A model generated the notes under the pieces. That model was given only the letters and a program-made list of their open reading frames with translations, was not told the DNA's origin and did not search any database. This document shows, in pieces, positions 1 to 12,308 of a stretch of 64,000 bases of DNA. A program made the translations under genes and the position numbers. This DNA is from Allantophomopsis cytisporea (Eukaryota > Ascomycota > Leotiomycetes > Phacidiales > Phacidiaceae). Position 1 is the stretch's first letter. The number at the start of each line of letters is the position of its first letter. Where the stretch lies: contig CP103021.1 in assembly GCA_024752435.1 (NCBI GenBank), positions 248,001 through 312,000 on the forward strand, in the 5' to 3' direction.

Positions 1-2429
1 CCGGAGCTGGTTCGACTTCACGCTTAGGCTCAGGCTGAACAGCGCGTATGACGGAGACAGGCTGGGCAGCCTCGGGCTTTGGAGGAGAAGTATCGCCACG
101 TTTTTGGAGCTTGGCAGTCTTCTCCTTCTCGGCTTGCGCGATTTGCAGAGGTCTGGGTTCTTCAACCTCCTTGGGGGCATCGAATTCATCTGAAGACTTT
201 TGGTTGGAATCCTGAGATTCTCGTTGGCTGTCGGAGCGTTTGCCCATAATGATTTCCTCGATGTCTTCATCCTTGAAATCGCCCTTGCTTTTCTTGTCCT
301 TTCTCTTGAAGAGACCGCTGAGCATACCGGGTTTCTTTTCCTTCTCCTTCTTGTCCTTCTTCTTCTCTTTGCCATCGCGAGTCTTTTCAAATGATCCCTC
401 CTTCTCAAGTTTATCCAGACTTGGACGTTTCTGTAAGTCTCTGCCGGCCATGTCTTCTGACGTTCGAACCGCAGCTGCAGCGGCAATGGAATCATCTCTG
501 AGTAAGTTGGGTGTAAGGGTAATCTTGCGAGTCTCCACCGAGTCATCCTTGAAGAATGAATCTGTATTCCGAACAGTCCCATTGCGTGATCTGGTCTTGC
601 CCTCGAAGATCTCATCACTGTTACGTGCTGAGTCTGATGATAACTTAGCGCCATCCCCAAGAGATTCCTCGCTCGTCACTTCACGAATCTCTGCCTTAGT
701 TCTCAATGGCTCGACAGCCACCGGCTCATCTTCAACTGTCTGTGATTCCGCGCCTGGTGCATCTTGGCCATAATATTGACCATTCTCCTCTTCCTCCTCT
801 TCAGACGAGTAATCGTTATCTGAGGCTTCAACATAAGTTGGTGCAGTAAATTGAACAGTCTTGGTGCCTCTTCTTCGCATGGCCTTTTTCAATGGATTCA
901 TAGACTTTTCCGCCTGATCTTGAAGCATTGTTGCAGAAAGCTAAAATTCTGATTAGTATTGAAGAAAAATATCCGGGACAAAATTAATCTCACATCGATG
1001 TTTCTGTGCTTATTCAATCGTGCCAAACGTTCTGTCGGTGTTTCGATATGTTCTGCAGGTAAGTACCCTGTAGAATGGTGAGTTTTCTGCAGATCACCTT
1101 AAATTTTCGAATCCTGATTACCCACCTATACTGCTGTCCTTCACTACTCTAACAAGCCACCAATAACTATTGCTATCATCAAGAAGGACCATGGTATCTC
1201 CTTTCGTGGCATTCGCTTGCCCTTCGACCGTCGCGACAAAGGTGTGCAGCGCGTAAACGAACTCGAAATCGATGTCTTCTAGTTCTTGTAAGCATTCTCC
1301 GCCCCAACCACTATCAACAAATCTAGCATCATTTGGAAAATCTTCATCATCAGTTTCATAATCATCATCATCGTATTCATCTTCGGAGCTCTCATATGGA
1401 ATGGTCATGGCTCCACCAGGCGAAAATTCGACCGGCTGGCCAATGGATTCGGGGGTCAAATCTGGAATATTGCCGAGCTGCAAGCCTCTGGGTTTGATTT
1501 GCTGTTCCCGGTCATCCGATCGTAGAGTGTTCTCAAGGTCTTCTGGAGAAAAGTCGTAGGTCTGTTCAATGTTGCCGTGTTCCTCGAGTGTATCGATTGC
1601 TTCGTCAATGTCGTGATCTGTCATGTCAAAATCATTGTCGTAAGATTCCATCAAAGCCATCTGGCTGCGCTGGCTGTAAAGTCGTCTTCGATCATTGTTA
1701 TTTCCGTTGACCAGGGTTGTAATTTCTGTCGGTACTCTGGTATACTCACCCGAAGAATGATGATGATGATTGATTTTGATTCTGGGTTGTGTGTCGTCTC
1801 TCTTATGCGCCATGTAACCAAGTGGAAAGTGCACAGGTGTTTCCATGAACGAAGAAGAAGATCGATCACCTTCAGAAGGGGAGAACGTAGGAGAAAGTTG
1901 AGTAGCTGACGAAGGGATTGATTCACGTCTCGGCGGCCACAAAACTGGAAGGGAATACCCACCATCATCGATTGAGGGAGAACTTGATATCTTGTCCATC
2001 ATATCATCGTCGTCATCCTCGTCAGCTTCGGCGTCGGCCAGGTCCGCATCCTCAGCATTCGAACCATTCATGCCCCCATTTTGTAAACCACCCAGATTTT
2101 CATGCTCATGGTCTTCCATGTCACTCTCGCCATCGTCATCGAAAGAGCGCTTTTCGTGACTCCATTCTTGAGATACGCGCGGACTTAAGTTCTGTTGTTC
2201 GGCGATTTCATCGTGGAGATCTCGTAGGGCCTCTGCTTGATGTGGTGCAGGCGGTCCAGTGCCTAAAGGTGAGGGATGAGTAGGTTGTCGAGTGTGGTCT
2301 TTTGCGGAAGGGTTATCGTGAGCTTGGAGATCAATGGAATCTATTAAATTGTTCAGTCAGTATAAGTTGTCTGGCCCGGTGATCCAGGTGCATCGACTTA
2401 CCAGCTCTGATGATCTCTGGTCGCGTCAT
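1..2429 (-). CDS. Tea4/TeaC/Bud14-like SH3 cell-end polarity protein, 3' part off window
   Basis: Exons on the minus strand: 2429-2402, 2340-1126, 1067-994 and 940-1, still open at the window edge, so at least 752 residues are seen and the C-terminus is missing. The start is the ATG at 2429, which splices in frame into the long second exon. Residues about 366-425 form an SH3 domain (YALHTF, WWLVR, GYLPAEHIE), split by the 1125-1068 intron. The N-terminal half is acidic and disordered. After the SH3 comes the conserved block AMRRRGTKTVQF; KTVQF (residues 466-470) fits the RVxF type of PP1-docking site. Known: Tea4/Bud14/TeaC proteins link microtubule-delivered Tea1/TeaA to formins and the PP1 phosphatase at growing cell ends. 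The tail at 450-250 is rich in Lys and Glu (KKKDKKEKEKK). Assignment to the family is firm; exact function in this fungus is inferred. Confidence 0.88.
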
Positions 2430-3527
2430 GGTGAAATATGAGCTTCCAAAGACGAACTTGTGTCTATGTTATTTGTTGTGATGTTGACCCCCGAGATTCT
2501 CGTAAGAGAGTTCAGTGAGGTTATTTCTGAAACATGCAGATACCCGGATTTGGTCCAAAGAATGCAGCGTAGGACAATGGAACTGTGTAACTGAAATGGG
2601 GGTTTTTTTCCGTTGCATACACAACGTGGAAGCGATGAATTAGGTGATCTAGAGTAGTAGTGGTATGTGGTTCATTGAGATGCAAAAGGTCTTGGTGTTT
2701 TTGGCGGAGTTGCTCGAGAGATTTGACGGCGTAAGTCGCAAGAGAAGTTGATTGAGATGTATGTATTCCTATTCCACCCTCAACCGATGGGTTTAGGTGC
2801 AGTAGTGAATAAGTGGACAGGGGGTCGAAGATGAAAGGCGATTAAGGAGCTCGGTCTTGGTCTGTGGGCCCTGGGATGTGTAGTGGAGTCGAGGAGGAGG
2901 AGGGAGGGATAGAAAGTGGAACACACGCCCTCCCCAAATTCCGTTTTTTCCTTCGCGATATGAAAGCGCGCGAAGGATTGCGGGAAGATAGATAATTGGC
3001 TGAAGTGGTTTCTGAAGAAGAGAATTATCCCAGAATATCTTTTTTTGCTTGTTGTTTCGGCTCAGATTTTCGGATGAAGGAATGATGTCAGCGAGAAGTG
3101 GATGATTGACGCGCGTGAAATGCCGATTACTGTCGAGAGTGATGTGATTGATAGTGGGAATGGGGTTTTCTTTGAAGGAATCCAAGATCCCTTGTCAAGT
3201 AAATAAGGTAGTGTATGTTGCGATCTACTCTTCTTTTGTTCGTGTTTGGATTTGATAGTCGTGATACTATCGTATCGGGATTTTGATGCACTCTCGAATG
3301 TACCGTGTAGGGTAAAGAGCGGTTTGTTTGGTGGTGGTCAGGGTTGTGTAGTAGTACAGGGTATGTTGGCGCATAATGTTTTGTCAGTGCAAGCTAGTGG
3401 GCACCAGTGAGTGGCATATTCTATGGCAAAGCGAGTAAGTGAAGAGTGAGCGTACAGTAATCACATACATATTCATGTATGTCCTACTACGTACACGAAG
3501 TAGACAGAACAGCCTCTTTTCTCTCGT

Positions 3528-3552
3528 CCTTTTACCTTTTACCTTTTACCTT
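3528..3552. repeat. (CCTTTTA)n microsatellite
   Basis: Three complete and one partial copy of a 7-bp unit, directly read. Confidence 0.85.
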
Positions 3553-3786
3553 GACTTTCCTGCTTCTTTGGCACCACGGCAAGTCAGAATTGAGGGTCGA
3601 TGGCTTGCAGTGGCAAGGATATTAGTGCAGCATGATTGATTGATGGGCGGTGATTGAGATGCTACTCCGTCGATGCAACCAGATGGATACTTTGGAGTAG
3701 AGTTTCTGTGAGCTGCGTCAGTACTGAAGTTCACGATGATGATTGGTCGAGTTGCCATCGAATCTTTTGGTGATGTGAGTATCAAT

Positions 3787-3804
3787 CAAGTCAAGTCAAG
3801 TCAA
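3787..3804. repeat. (CAAGT)n microsatellite
   Basis: Three 5-bp units plus a partial copy. Confidence 0.8.
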
Positions 3805-4128
3805 ATTCAGGTGAGTAATTCAGCTGGTTACAGTAAATTCAAATTAATCTCCCTCCAGGTACTTGTACATCCATAACCAAGTTTTTGTTTGTTCGTCCGT
3901 ATCATCATACATACTCTACTACTACATACGTTAGGTAAGGTGGTATGTTTCAGGATTACATCGGCAACACGACACCAGAATCATTCCATACAATTCTCTT
4001 CACACTCGGAACGGATTCTACCCTCGATATTCACCACGATTCACGACTATTCGGGACTATTCACCACTACTGAGTATCTTTGCACTCTAGCATGGAAAAT
4101 AGCCTGTGCACGATCCCTCGATACCACC

Positions 4129-4164
4129 TATCTAGGATATCTAGGATATCTTGGGTATCTAGGA
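4129..4164. repeat. Nine-bp tandem repeat (TATCTAGGA)4
   Basis: Four adjacent 9-bp units; the third carries two changes (TATCTTGGG), the others are identical. Confidence 0.85.
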
Positions 4165-4762
4165 GTCGAGAAAAAAGACGCGTTTGGCGTGTCTATGTGC
4201 CCATGCTTAGATCGTACGCTGGACAACTTTGGCTCTAGCAAAACCTATTGAGTTCTTTTGGGCGCACAATTCTCTTGACCATATCAAGTCGTGCACCTTA
4301 GGTGAAGTAATGAACAGCAGGGGGTCAAGTCTTAGTGGTGATTAGCGCTTCCCTTAATACAATGATCTACTCTATCCTCGTCGGGGATAAATCATCCTTT
4401 CCTTCTTTCTTTCTTGCTTGCTGTTCAATACTTGCTTGGAAGAGAAGATGGATACACAACGACAGGTGAAGAGAGACTAGGGATGGAGGGCGGTTAAGAG
4501 ATAAGAGACGAAGATAGACCTGCAAAAATGAGACCAACAAAGGAAGAAAGAAAGGAAGTGAAGACAGAGGAGAAAGAGAGGCTACCTTCATACAGACAGG
4601 ACTGAAGAGAAACGAAGCAGTTATCTATGTACCTACGAAAGGTATTCATATTGAAAGAAGTTACAAGATATAAAAACAAAAAACAAAGCTTGATAATCGA
4701 CCGCACATCTACGGCACATAATAACCGGTCCGAAAAGGACATCAAGTCCGAGATGAGGCACA

Positions 4763-4791
4763 CACTGACACCGACACTGACACTGACACTC
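4763..4791. repeat. (CACTGA)n microsatellite, copy 1
   Basis: Array of a 6-bp unit with one substitution. The same unit recurs at 5120-5154, about 360 bp away. Confidence 0.85.
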
Positions 4792-4908
4792 AGATAAAAG
4801 TGAAAGGAGGAGTCGAAGCTTTCCGCCAAACATCGAATTCACGAATACCAAACCCAACAGTAATTTCACTATACGTCTCAATAGAGTTCTACGTCTGCTT
4901 CCCCTTCT

Positions 4909-4960
4909 CCTTTCTTCCTTTCTTCCTTTCTTTTTTTCCTTCTTTCCTTCTTTTCCATCT
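4909..4960. repeat. Polypyrimidine tract (CTTTC-type)
   Basis: About 50 nt almost purely C and T on the plus strand, built from CCTTTCTT-like units. Confidence 0.8.
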
Positions 4961-5119
4961 TTGGATCCCGCAGTCTCCTCCGATAGTTCTCGTCCCTTTT
5001 CGCTCTAACAGAGCAAGAACCCGAGTATGGCATGCCAATAGATAATGATAATTGATGATTGATAATTGATACAGTTCAGTGAAGAACATCAACGTCCATC
5101 TGCGCAACCTCCTCTCTCG

Positions 5120-5154
5120 CACTGACACACTGGCACTGACACTGACACTGACAC
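5120..5154. repeat. (CACTGA)n microsatellite, copy 2
   Basis: Second array of the unit seen at 4763-4791. Confidence 0.85.
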
Positions 5155-5314
5155 AAAATTCCTGCATCATCTCCGATATCTCTGCCTTCCCAAGTAAAGA
5201 AGTCCCACCGCATGTTTATCTCTCCTCCCAGGACTTCACAGTGCATCAAAAGCATACTACGTACTGCAGAGGGCAGGCGAGAGAGTGCCGCAGTATGCAA
5301 TACTTGTCTGTACA

Positions 5315-5373
5315 CAGTGCAGTCCAGTGCAGTCCAGTGCAGTCAGTGCAGTCAGTGCAGTCAGTGCAGTGCA
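5315..5373. repeat. (CAGTGCAGTC)n / (CAGTGCAGT)n tandem array
   Basis: Nested CAGTGCAGTC and CAGTGCAGT units over about 58 bp. The array is rich in CAGTG and TGCA and ends at CAGTGCAGTGCA. Confidence 0.85.
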
Positions 5374-5467
5374 CCGTCCGCCCGTACCTATGGAGCGCAA
5401 TTTCAAGATGTCTCGCACGCAAAAGCAGGGCATAGATTATCCTTCCTGTATGTCGCCTGTGGCCCCG

Positions 5468-5508
5468 ACCTGACCTGACCTCGCCTGGGCTGGGCTGGGC
5501 TGGGCTGG
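5468..5508. repeat. (CCTGA)n followed by (TGGGC)4
   Basis: Two adjacent 5-bp arrays: CCTGA units, then four exact TGGGC units at 5486-5505. Confidence 0.85.
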
Positions 5509-7865
5509 TCCAACTAACTCTATGCTACAACACCACCCAGGTCGGCAATGAGGGAAGTGACATGGCGCACGCATGGCCACTGGAAATTACACTGCATTGG
5601 GTGCGAATAGGCTAAGTTGATCCCGTATATGGCCCATGGATACAAGACATGTCCTCTACGACATACGAGTTCTGGGATTCATTCCCACAGTAACTAACGT
5701 TCGCTACGATCCTGCACTTCCTCAGTGCCCGTGTACCTCGTACTATGTACTTGTCATCATCATAGAAGATCCGTGGGGGTGAGGTGGTATCCTGTCTTCA
5801 TGCTTCGGAATCGAAGAGATTAAGCATGTACTGGGTATGTACTTGTGGTGGATGAACGCCACGGCGACGTGGAATCGCGACACCATATCTATCTTTTCGG
5901 AGGTTTATATGTCGACAGATGCAAAGCTCCGACTTCTTGCTTCATTGCTGTCCATAATGGTGGTTATCGAATAGGAAGGCTAGCAATTGTGTTGAACGAT
6001 CAAGTTGTCTTGGTGTTCTGTAGGTGAGGAGAACGTGCAGCGTTTCCTATCCCCAACGATATATTAACATTTCTATGATATAGCTAGGTACTCTCAACTT
6101 GCTTGCATGCTCTGTACTACGCTCCTCAACATTTGTATCTTAATGTTTTGGATTTTGAAATGTGGTCACAATGGCTCCCACGTTTTATCCCCTTCGACCT
6201 GGGGGACTCAGAGAGGAATAAGTAATACCTCTGACTGCCTCTTCGTGAACGTAGTGAGAGCATGTCGATTTGTACCATCGAGTCTCCCGGATTTAAGGGA
6301 ATAGTTAGATCTCGTTTCCTTCTCCATTACTTCGCTAAGATAGAAAGATTCCTCATCTTCTAATGTCTTTTTAGTACATATTCTCGAAGCATAGGCGTAG
6401 AAAAGGTCGTCCGTTCGTGCTCTAGAATCATACGTAGAAGAAGTCTTAGAGTTGACTGACGTATATTTCCTACACACCCTCCTATATGATAGGCGCTTAC
6501 ATTACCAGATCATTCGAATGTTTCTTATTAGAACTTCATAGTATATGTAAAAAATGGCTTTACTTACCTAGAAGGAGTGGTAAGGAGAAGAACTTTCATA
6601 GCTAACACTTACAACGGATATACATTTATATATATACATTCTAACTTCGAGTAAAACACGTCTTCTATCTACTTATGACGTTCATTACTGATGTTTTAAT
6701 TTGCTACATGTGAATTACTACCGTACTTACAAAATTATAGCTCATTTACCACCTAGGACATGAAGTTCAGTCGCTTTGAAAAGGACATCGCTGAGATTGC
6801 TAGTATCATAAAGTATATTCGACCTACCATTTCAATGACTACTGCAGGATAATATTCAAGGCAAATACGCAATATTAGGAAGTAAGCGGCGCGCAGGCGT
6901 AGCATAAGATAAATCCTGATCCTGCAATGAGTTGTTTGACGCCCATATTCAGACACAACCTATGCAACAGAAGATACGTATACACGCCTCAGGCAATAAG
7001 ACGTAATTTTGAGTTGCACCCATGTGTTTGCTCGATCCCTTACAGAATTAGAGAAATAGAAATAGAAAAGAGGCTTAAAGGCTTATATGTATAACATTTC
7101 ATCTCTTCTTGACGGCAAGTTCGGGGGACTATGCGAGCGATTTATCTCCGGGACTATGACGATAAGGATCGGTCGGAGGGACTCAGAGGCTGAGAAGGAG
7201 CGTTAATCGTGTGAGGATTTTGTGAATCGAGGAGAGTCGTGTTGGACAACGAAGCACCTGAAATGAGGGTCAGAATATTATGTGGGGTCCGGGGGTTGTG
7301 CACACTCCGCTGCTATTGTGTGCACGCCTCCATAGGCTCTTGTCCGAATAGGTGGTCATCATATCGTGATCAAGTGCAAGACTTCAATTCTCTTTTTATT
7401 GCACTATTGCACCTCTTCTAGTCTTGAATTCAACGCATAACATAAGGGGAGAGTTTAGGTTTGCAGGAGACTCTGGATATGAACTTCTGTTCGAGGTACC
7501 GCGTACATACTGCGAGATCGAAAATCAGTCTCTGGCTTTCTGTACTGCAGTAGAGTGTGAACAACTGTATCCGGGGTGTGAATAGCTTCTCTCGATGTTC
7601 GTGCGCCAATGACCGTTGCGTCGTTGTCCGGGATGATAGTTTTCCCGAAGTTCCGGTGATTTTCAATCTGGAGCACGGAGTACATCGAGTCGATGAAATG
7701 CAAATGTTTGGACCACATAAACTACCTACCTACCTGTTCACTCTCCTCCTACTTCTCAATTGTCTCGCTGTCCACTTCAAATGACCCCCGAAAACGATCC
7801 CACAGCAATTTGAAGCCTGATACCTACGCCAGTTTCCTAAATCACAACTTGCTTTATTTACGAAA

Positions 7866-9478
7866 ATGACAGACACAGAACCCTTCCCTGATCTCCCAGA
7901 GATTCCTGAATTGCGCGAGCCAGTGGGCATTCCCATGCGCGAAGCTCCGCGCGAACAATTGAAACGGCTGGACACAGCTGATGATGTTCTACGTCAAAAG
8001 CCAAGGCGGAAGTCGAGCGGATTAGGAGGAGAGATCAGAGCCGGCGATACGGGAGCACCAGCCGTCGCAACTTTACGCCTATCCGAATCACCTCTAAGCC
8101 GAGTAAGCCCACTCCGTCCCCCAACCCAACACAGTATCCATGGCCACGACCGACGAGACTGACGAGCAAAAGTCATATGCTGAAGAGCTCGAGCGCAAGA
8201 AGCCGTATAGCAAGAGACGGAAAGCCCGCACGCTCGTCCAGCGCTTGAAACGGTATTCCCTCAAGAACACCTGGTTCATACCGCTCGTCCTTCTTGCTGT
8301 CTTTGGTTCCCTCTTCGCCATCAATCCAACCGAGACCAACCCCATTCATCATTTCATCTTCCTGTCTTACAAGATCCCGCACGCTGTGGGCGTCGATGCC
8401 AATGTGCCACTCCAATATGGCAAGGGACCTTGGGACTTCGCCTTCCTCTCTTTTTACATGATTGTTCTATCCTTCACGCGCGAATTCATCATGCAGAAAT
8501 TCTTGCGGCCACTTGCGTTGCGCAGTGGACTGAGGAGTCGTGCGAAGCAGGCGAGATTCATGGAGCAGATGTACACGGCTATCTATTTCGGGGTTTTGGG
8601 ACCGGTCGGGCTATTTGTGATGAGCCGAACGCCAGTTTGGTACTTCAACACCCGGGGCATGTATGAGGGCTTCCCGCACAAGACTCATGAGGCGTACTTC
8701 AAGTTTTACTACTTGTTTCAGGGGGCTTACTGGGCTCAGCAGGCGGTTGTGCTGATGTTGGGTATGGAGAAGCCAAGAAAGGATTTCAGAGAGTTGGTGG
8801 GACATCATATTGTGTCTCTTATTCTCATTGGACTCAGTTATCGATTCCATTTTACCTACATGGGTATTGCAGTCTTTATTACTCATGATATCTCCGACTT
8901 CTTCCTCGCTGTAAGCTCACTGTCTATCACCTATCAATTAGAATGTCAACTAACCACTATAGACCTCTAAAACCCTTAACTATCTCGACCACCCCCTTGT
9001 TGGCCCCTACTTCGGTCTCTTCATGTTGATGTGGATCTACCTACGCCACTACCTGAACATCCGCATCCTGATCTCCGAGTTCACAGAATTCAAGACAGTC
9101 GGCCCCTACGAGCTGAACTGGGAGACGGAACAATACAAGTGCAACATCTCGCATTGGATCTCAACCGTCCTGCTCGCCGCTCTCCAATCCCTTAACATCT
9201 TCTGGCTCTTCTACATCTTGCGTATCGCCTACCGCTTCATCTTCACTGGCGACGCTGAAGACGATAGATCCGACAACGAGGAGACTGAACTCGCGGAGGA
9301 GGCTAGACAGGCGGCACTAGAACTGGAGAAGGAGAGGGCGAGAGAGGAGAGACCTTCTTTAATGCTTAATGGCGAGGCATACCCGCTGAGCCCCATCAGT
9401 CCGATCAATGGACATGCATCGGGCGCGGAGTTGTTCACTGATAAATTGACGAATCGGAAGGTTGAGGTGCAGAAGTGA
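7866..9478 (+). CDS. Ceramide synthase (LAG1/LAC1 type, TLC domain)
   Basis: Acyl-CoA-dependent ceramide synthase of the ER membrane. The core lies in exons 8158(or 8140)-8910 and 8963-9478, joined at DFFLA|TSKTLNYL, which restores the conserved Lag1 motif. The active-site HH pair is at 8803-8808 (GHHIVS), followed by the THDISD segment. Several membrane helices are evident, and the tail is acidic and coiled (EEARQAALELEKER). The start is uncertain. An upstream ATG at 7866 opens 79 codons with a Lag1-like segment (RRKSSGLGGEIRAGDT) ending at a good donor GTAAGC at 8103. Joining it in frame needs the acceptor at GACGAG (8157) or a later AG, whereas the best-looking acceptor (ACACAG, 8134) is out of frame. 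The alternative is a start at ATG 8140 with the upstream part as leader. Family assignment is firm. Confidence 0.9.
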
Positions 9479-10284
9479 GGAATGGAGAAAGTGAAGTGGT
9501 TCAATATCACCTCAATCTATTGACTCGGTACCGTGCGCTAGGATGCATTTCTGAGTTCGAGTTCTCGGTGCGTATGTGTACATTACGGCAGTTTCTTTGT
9601 CCCGCTTGGGATGATTATGGTCGGGGGATCCATGGGCTGTGCATTGCCATTGGCGTCGTTGTTTGTCTTTTTGATGTCATGCTTTGGTTTTTCCAAAGGG
9701 GAGTTTGCAAATAGCATTATCACCTTCGCTTCGTGTACTTTGTGTTGCTAGGATGGGATAAGAGGACTTTTGGATGATTGGGGATGACTCAGACTGTGTC
9801 TTGTGGGTTTGGAGGGGTGGGATTACTGGGGCTTGATGAGGAATTGGGATATGTTTTGATATGTGTATGTGGCCAGGAATAAATCATGTGTTTGTGGATT
9901 TGGTGTGATGCTGTGTAGGGAATGATCTGGGGTGGTAATGTGAACCACGAATGATATGGCCCTGCGAGCTGTGACAGCAATTATCTGATTGAAGTGGTGA
10001 TGCACATCTAAATATAATCCAACGTTGTAAGGATGTTTGAGTTGAAATCAGCTCGGTTATGGTTGACATACATAGTAGACAACTCACAGCCATCCAGTGC
10101 AGGAAGAGATCGTATATCCACTTAAGGATAACCTCAGAATCCTGGAATTCATGATTTGTCGCGTAGTACAGCTCCTACAAGGCAGATAGCACAAGAATTT
10201 CATATATCTTCCACATCTGTAAACAATATGTACACGCAAATTCATAAACATCTACACCCGTCCCCTTCTCGCAACACAACTCTC
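9479..10284. other. Intergenic, convergent 3' ends
   Basis: Space between the convergent ceramide synthase and sedolisin genes; presumably two 3' UTRs. It has G/T-rich stretches but no gene or RNA that I can recognise. Confidence 0.6.
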
Positions 10285-12308
10285 CTATGGCAAAGAAAGC
10301 AAATACTCGGCCATCTGCCCGAAATTTGGTGTGCCCAACCCGGTGACAGGATCCCACCCAGGCGTTGATTCAAAACCATCCGTACCACAGCCCTGGTTGC
10401 TGCCATCAGTGATATCGTTCAGAATGCCAGGGTTCTTATAGAGCGCAGGATTGAGGAAACCAAGCGGGGATTTATTGCTTTTGATACGCTGGGTATTCAA
10501 CAGGGTGACGACGGAGCCGAAAGTAGGCGACGAAGCAGAGGTGCCGAAAACCAAATAGAAGCCGTCCTCGATAGCAATGACGTAGTTGACGCCGTTGGCA
10601 CTGACGTCGGGGTACCCGCGCGTTGCCTGGCTGTTGTTGAAGCGGTCGGCACCGTACGGGATGTTCGTGCGCTCGAAGTAAGTCTTGACAGCGTCGGATT
10701 GGTAGGAGGGTAGGGCGAAGACGTTGCTGAAGCCACCACCGGAGTAGATGACGCTTTCGGCGGCTGTCTCGGGGCGAGTAACGGTGGAGTTGATGGGCAC
10801 CTGCGTGGCGCCTACGGAGGTGATGTATGGGCATGTTGCTGGGAAGGAGGGGTTGAACAGGCCGGATGACCCGTTGTTGTACTGGCCTGTTGATGCATCG
10901 ATACATTGTCCGCCGTTGCCGGCTACGCCGTAGTCGCCGGATGAATAGAGGATGGTCACGCCTGCGAGCCCGAGCTTCAAGTACTCGTGGCATTGGCGAC
11001 GCTCGTACGCGGGGGTTAGATCTGCTTCGTTGTAACCGTATGAAGTAGAAATGACATTCGTAGCAGCAAAGCCGCCGCAAGCTTCGGGACCTTGGTAGCC
11101 GTCTGATTCATATGGATCGGGATAGACAGCATCCTGACTGGAGTCATCGCCTCCGTCGTAGGTGCAGTAAGATTCGTCGAGTGCATCAAGGAAATTGTTG
11201 AACGAGGCGCCTTCAATAAGATCACCGGTTTGGAAGAGGGTCACCTTTTGTGGGTAGACCAGTGTCATGGCGTATTCGAGATCGAGATCTGACTCACCAT
11301 TGTAGTTGAAGGATTGGTTGGCGGTTTGGGCTACACCGCCGTCAATACCTTGGAAGATGGGCTTGTCGCCGACTTGCTGGGAGGAAAAGTTTGTGAAGAA
11401 GCGGTCCAAGTCTTTTTGCAGGTAGGCTTGGGGGGAATATTCGACGATTCCGTAGGAATCTGGATTGTTAGTAAGGATCATGGGAAAGGGGATGAAGGCT
11501 TACTGTTTGGTTGGACTGGCACGTTTTCAGGAATGTCATATAGAGCTCTCAAGCAGTCAGGGGTAATGAGGGTATCACAATTGTCAAGGCCCTTCAGCTG
11601 AGGGGCTTTAGCATCTGAAACGACACCACCGTTCTTCGGGGAGAAACCATCAGTCGGCGAGCCAAGTGATAGGGCCGTCTTTGACTCAACTTCTGCACCC
11701 GAAGATGAGACTTGGCGTGACGCAAGGTAAGACTCCTCCGTAGACATGCTGCGCTTCTGCTTTGGCATCTCAAGCTTAGCATCGAAATGAACAGTTGGCG
11801 TAATAAAATCGATGTGCTTGGCCAGAGCTTCAGGGACACTGTAGTCCTCGCAACCAATGTGTGGTTTTCCAGTCTCATGCTCGTATTTGTGATAAGTGGT
11901 CTGGAGAAGCTCCTCAGCCTGCTTGACACTAACATCGGCAATAATCCAATTCTGCGACTGGCTTGGTTTAGAGCTGATACCGGCTTCAGCAAGCCACTCT
12001 TTCACAGTATCGACGGTCTCTCGGCTTGGGGCGAAGGTCTCTGCAATCTGCTTGGCAGTCCAGTGCTTCCCAAAGTTCGGACTATCTGGATGCGAGACAT
12101 CCATCAAGTACTCTTCAGCCTTGTCTAGGTTACTCTGCGTTAAGGCAATCTTCAATGGGATGATCATCTCATCACGCGCCTTGCCCAATTTTTCCCAGCT
12201 CATTGGGGCATAAGCTCTCCTCTCGTGAACGACATGCCTGCTTTTCAAAGCAGGAGCGGCAGCAACTCCAGCCGCAAGACTGCAAATAGAAAGAATAAAG
12301 AAACGCAT
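10285..12308 (-). CDS. Secreted sedolisin (S53 serine-carboxyl protease, tripeptidyl-peptidase type)
   Basis: Exons 12308-11504 and 11459-10285; 659 residues. The ATG at 12308 gives a clean signal peptide (MRFFILSICSLAAGVAAA). A pro-domain follows to about residue 230. The catalytic domain carries the S53 signatures: E324 and D328 in GESDLDLEYA, and the nucleophile S576 in FGTSASSP. SSGDYG and the C-terminal GWDPVTGLGTPNF are also typical. Known: fungal sedolisins are acid-active secreted peptidases that liberate tripeptides (SED enzymes) or cut internally, and the propeptide is removed autocatalytically at low pH. The gene could be a SedB/SedD-like tripeptidyl peptidase; I cannot separate the subfamilies. 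The 44-nt intron restores frame as QPN|NSYG. Multiple N-glycosylation sites agree with secretion. Confidence 0.92.

Larger units (their letters stand above)
2430..7865. other. Long intergenic spacer between divergent tea4-like and ceramide synthase genes
   Basis: About 5.4 kb without a convincing gene. All open frames are short and lack recognisable domains. The Tea4-proximal part (2.4-3.4 kb) is likely 5' UTR and promoter. From 3.5 to 5.5 kb there are several unrelated short tandem arrays, listed separately. From 5.5 to 7.8 kb the sequence is AT-rich with dense stops in all frames; it could hide a decayed element, but I recognised none. Confidence 0.6.

Noticed and set aside
6753..6956. Minus-strand frame that looked faintly like a retroelement remnant
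   Set aside because: No reverse transcriptase, integrase or LTR motif could be read around it.
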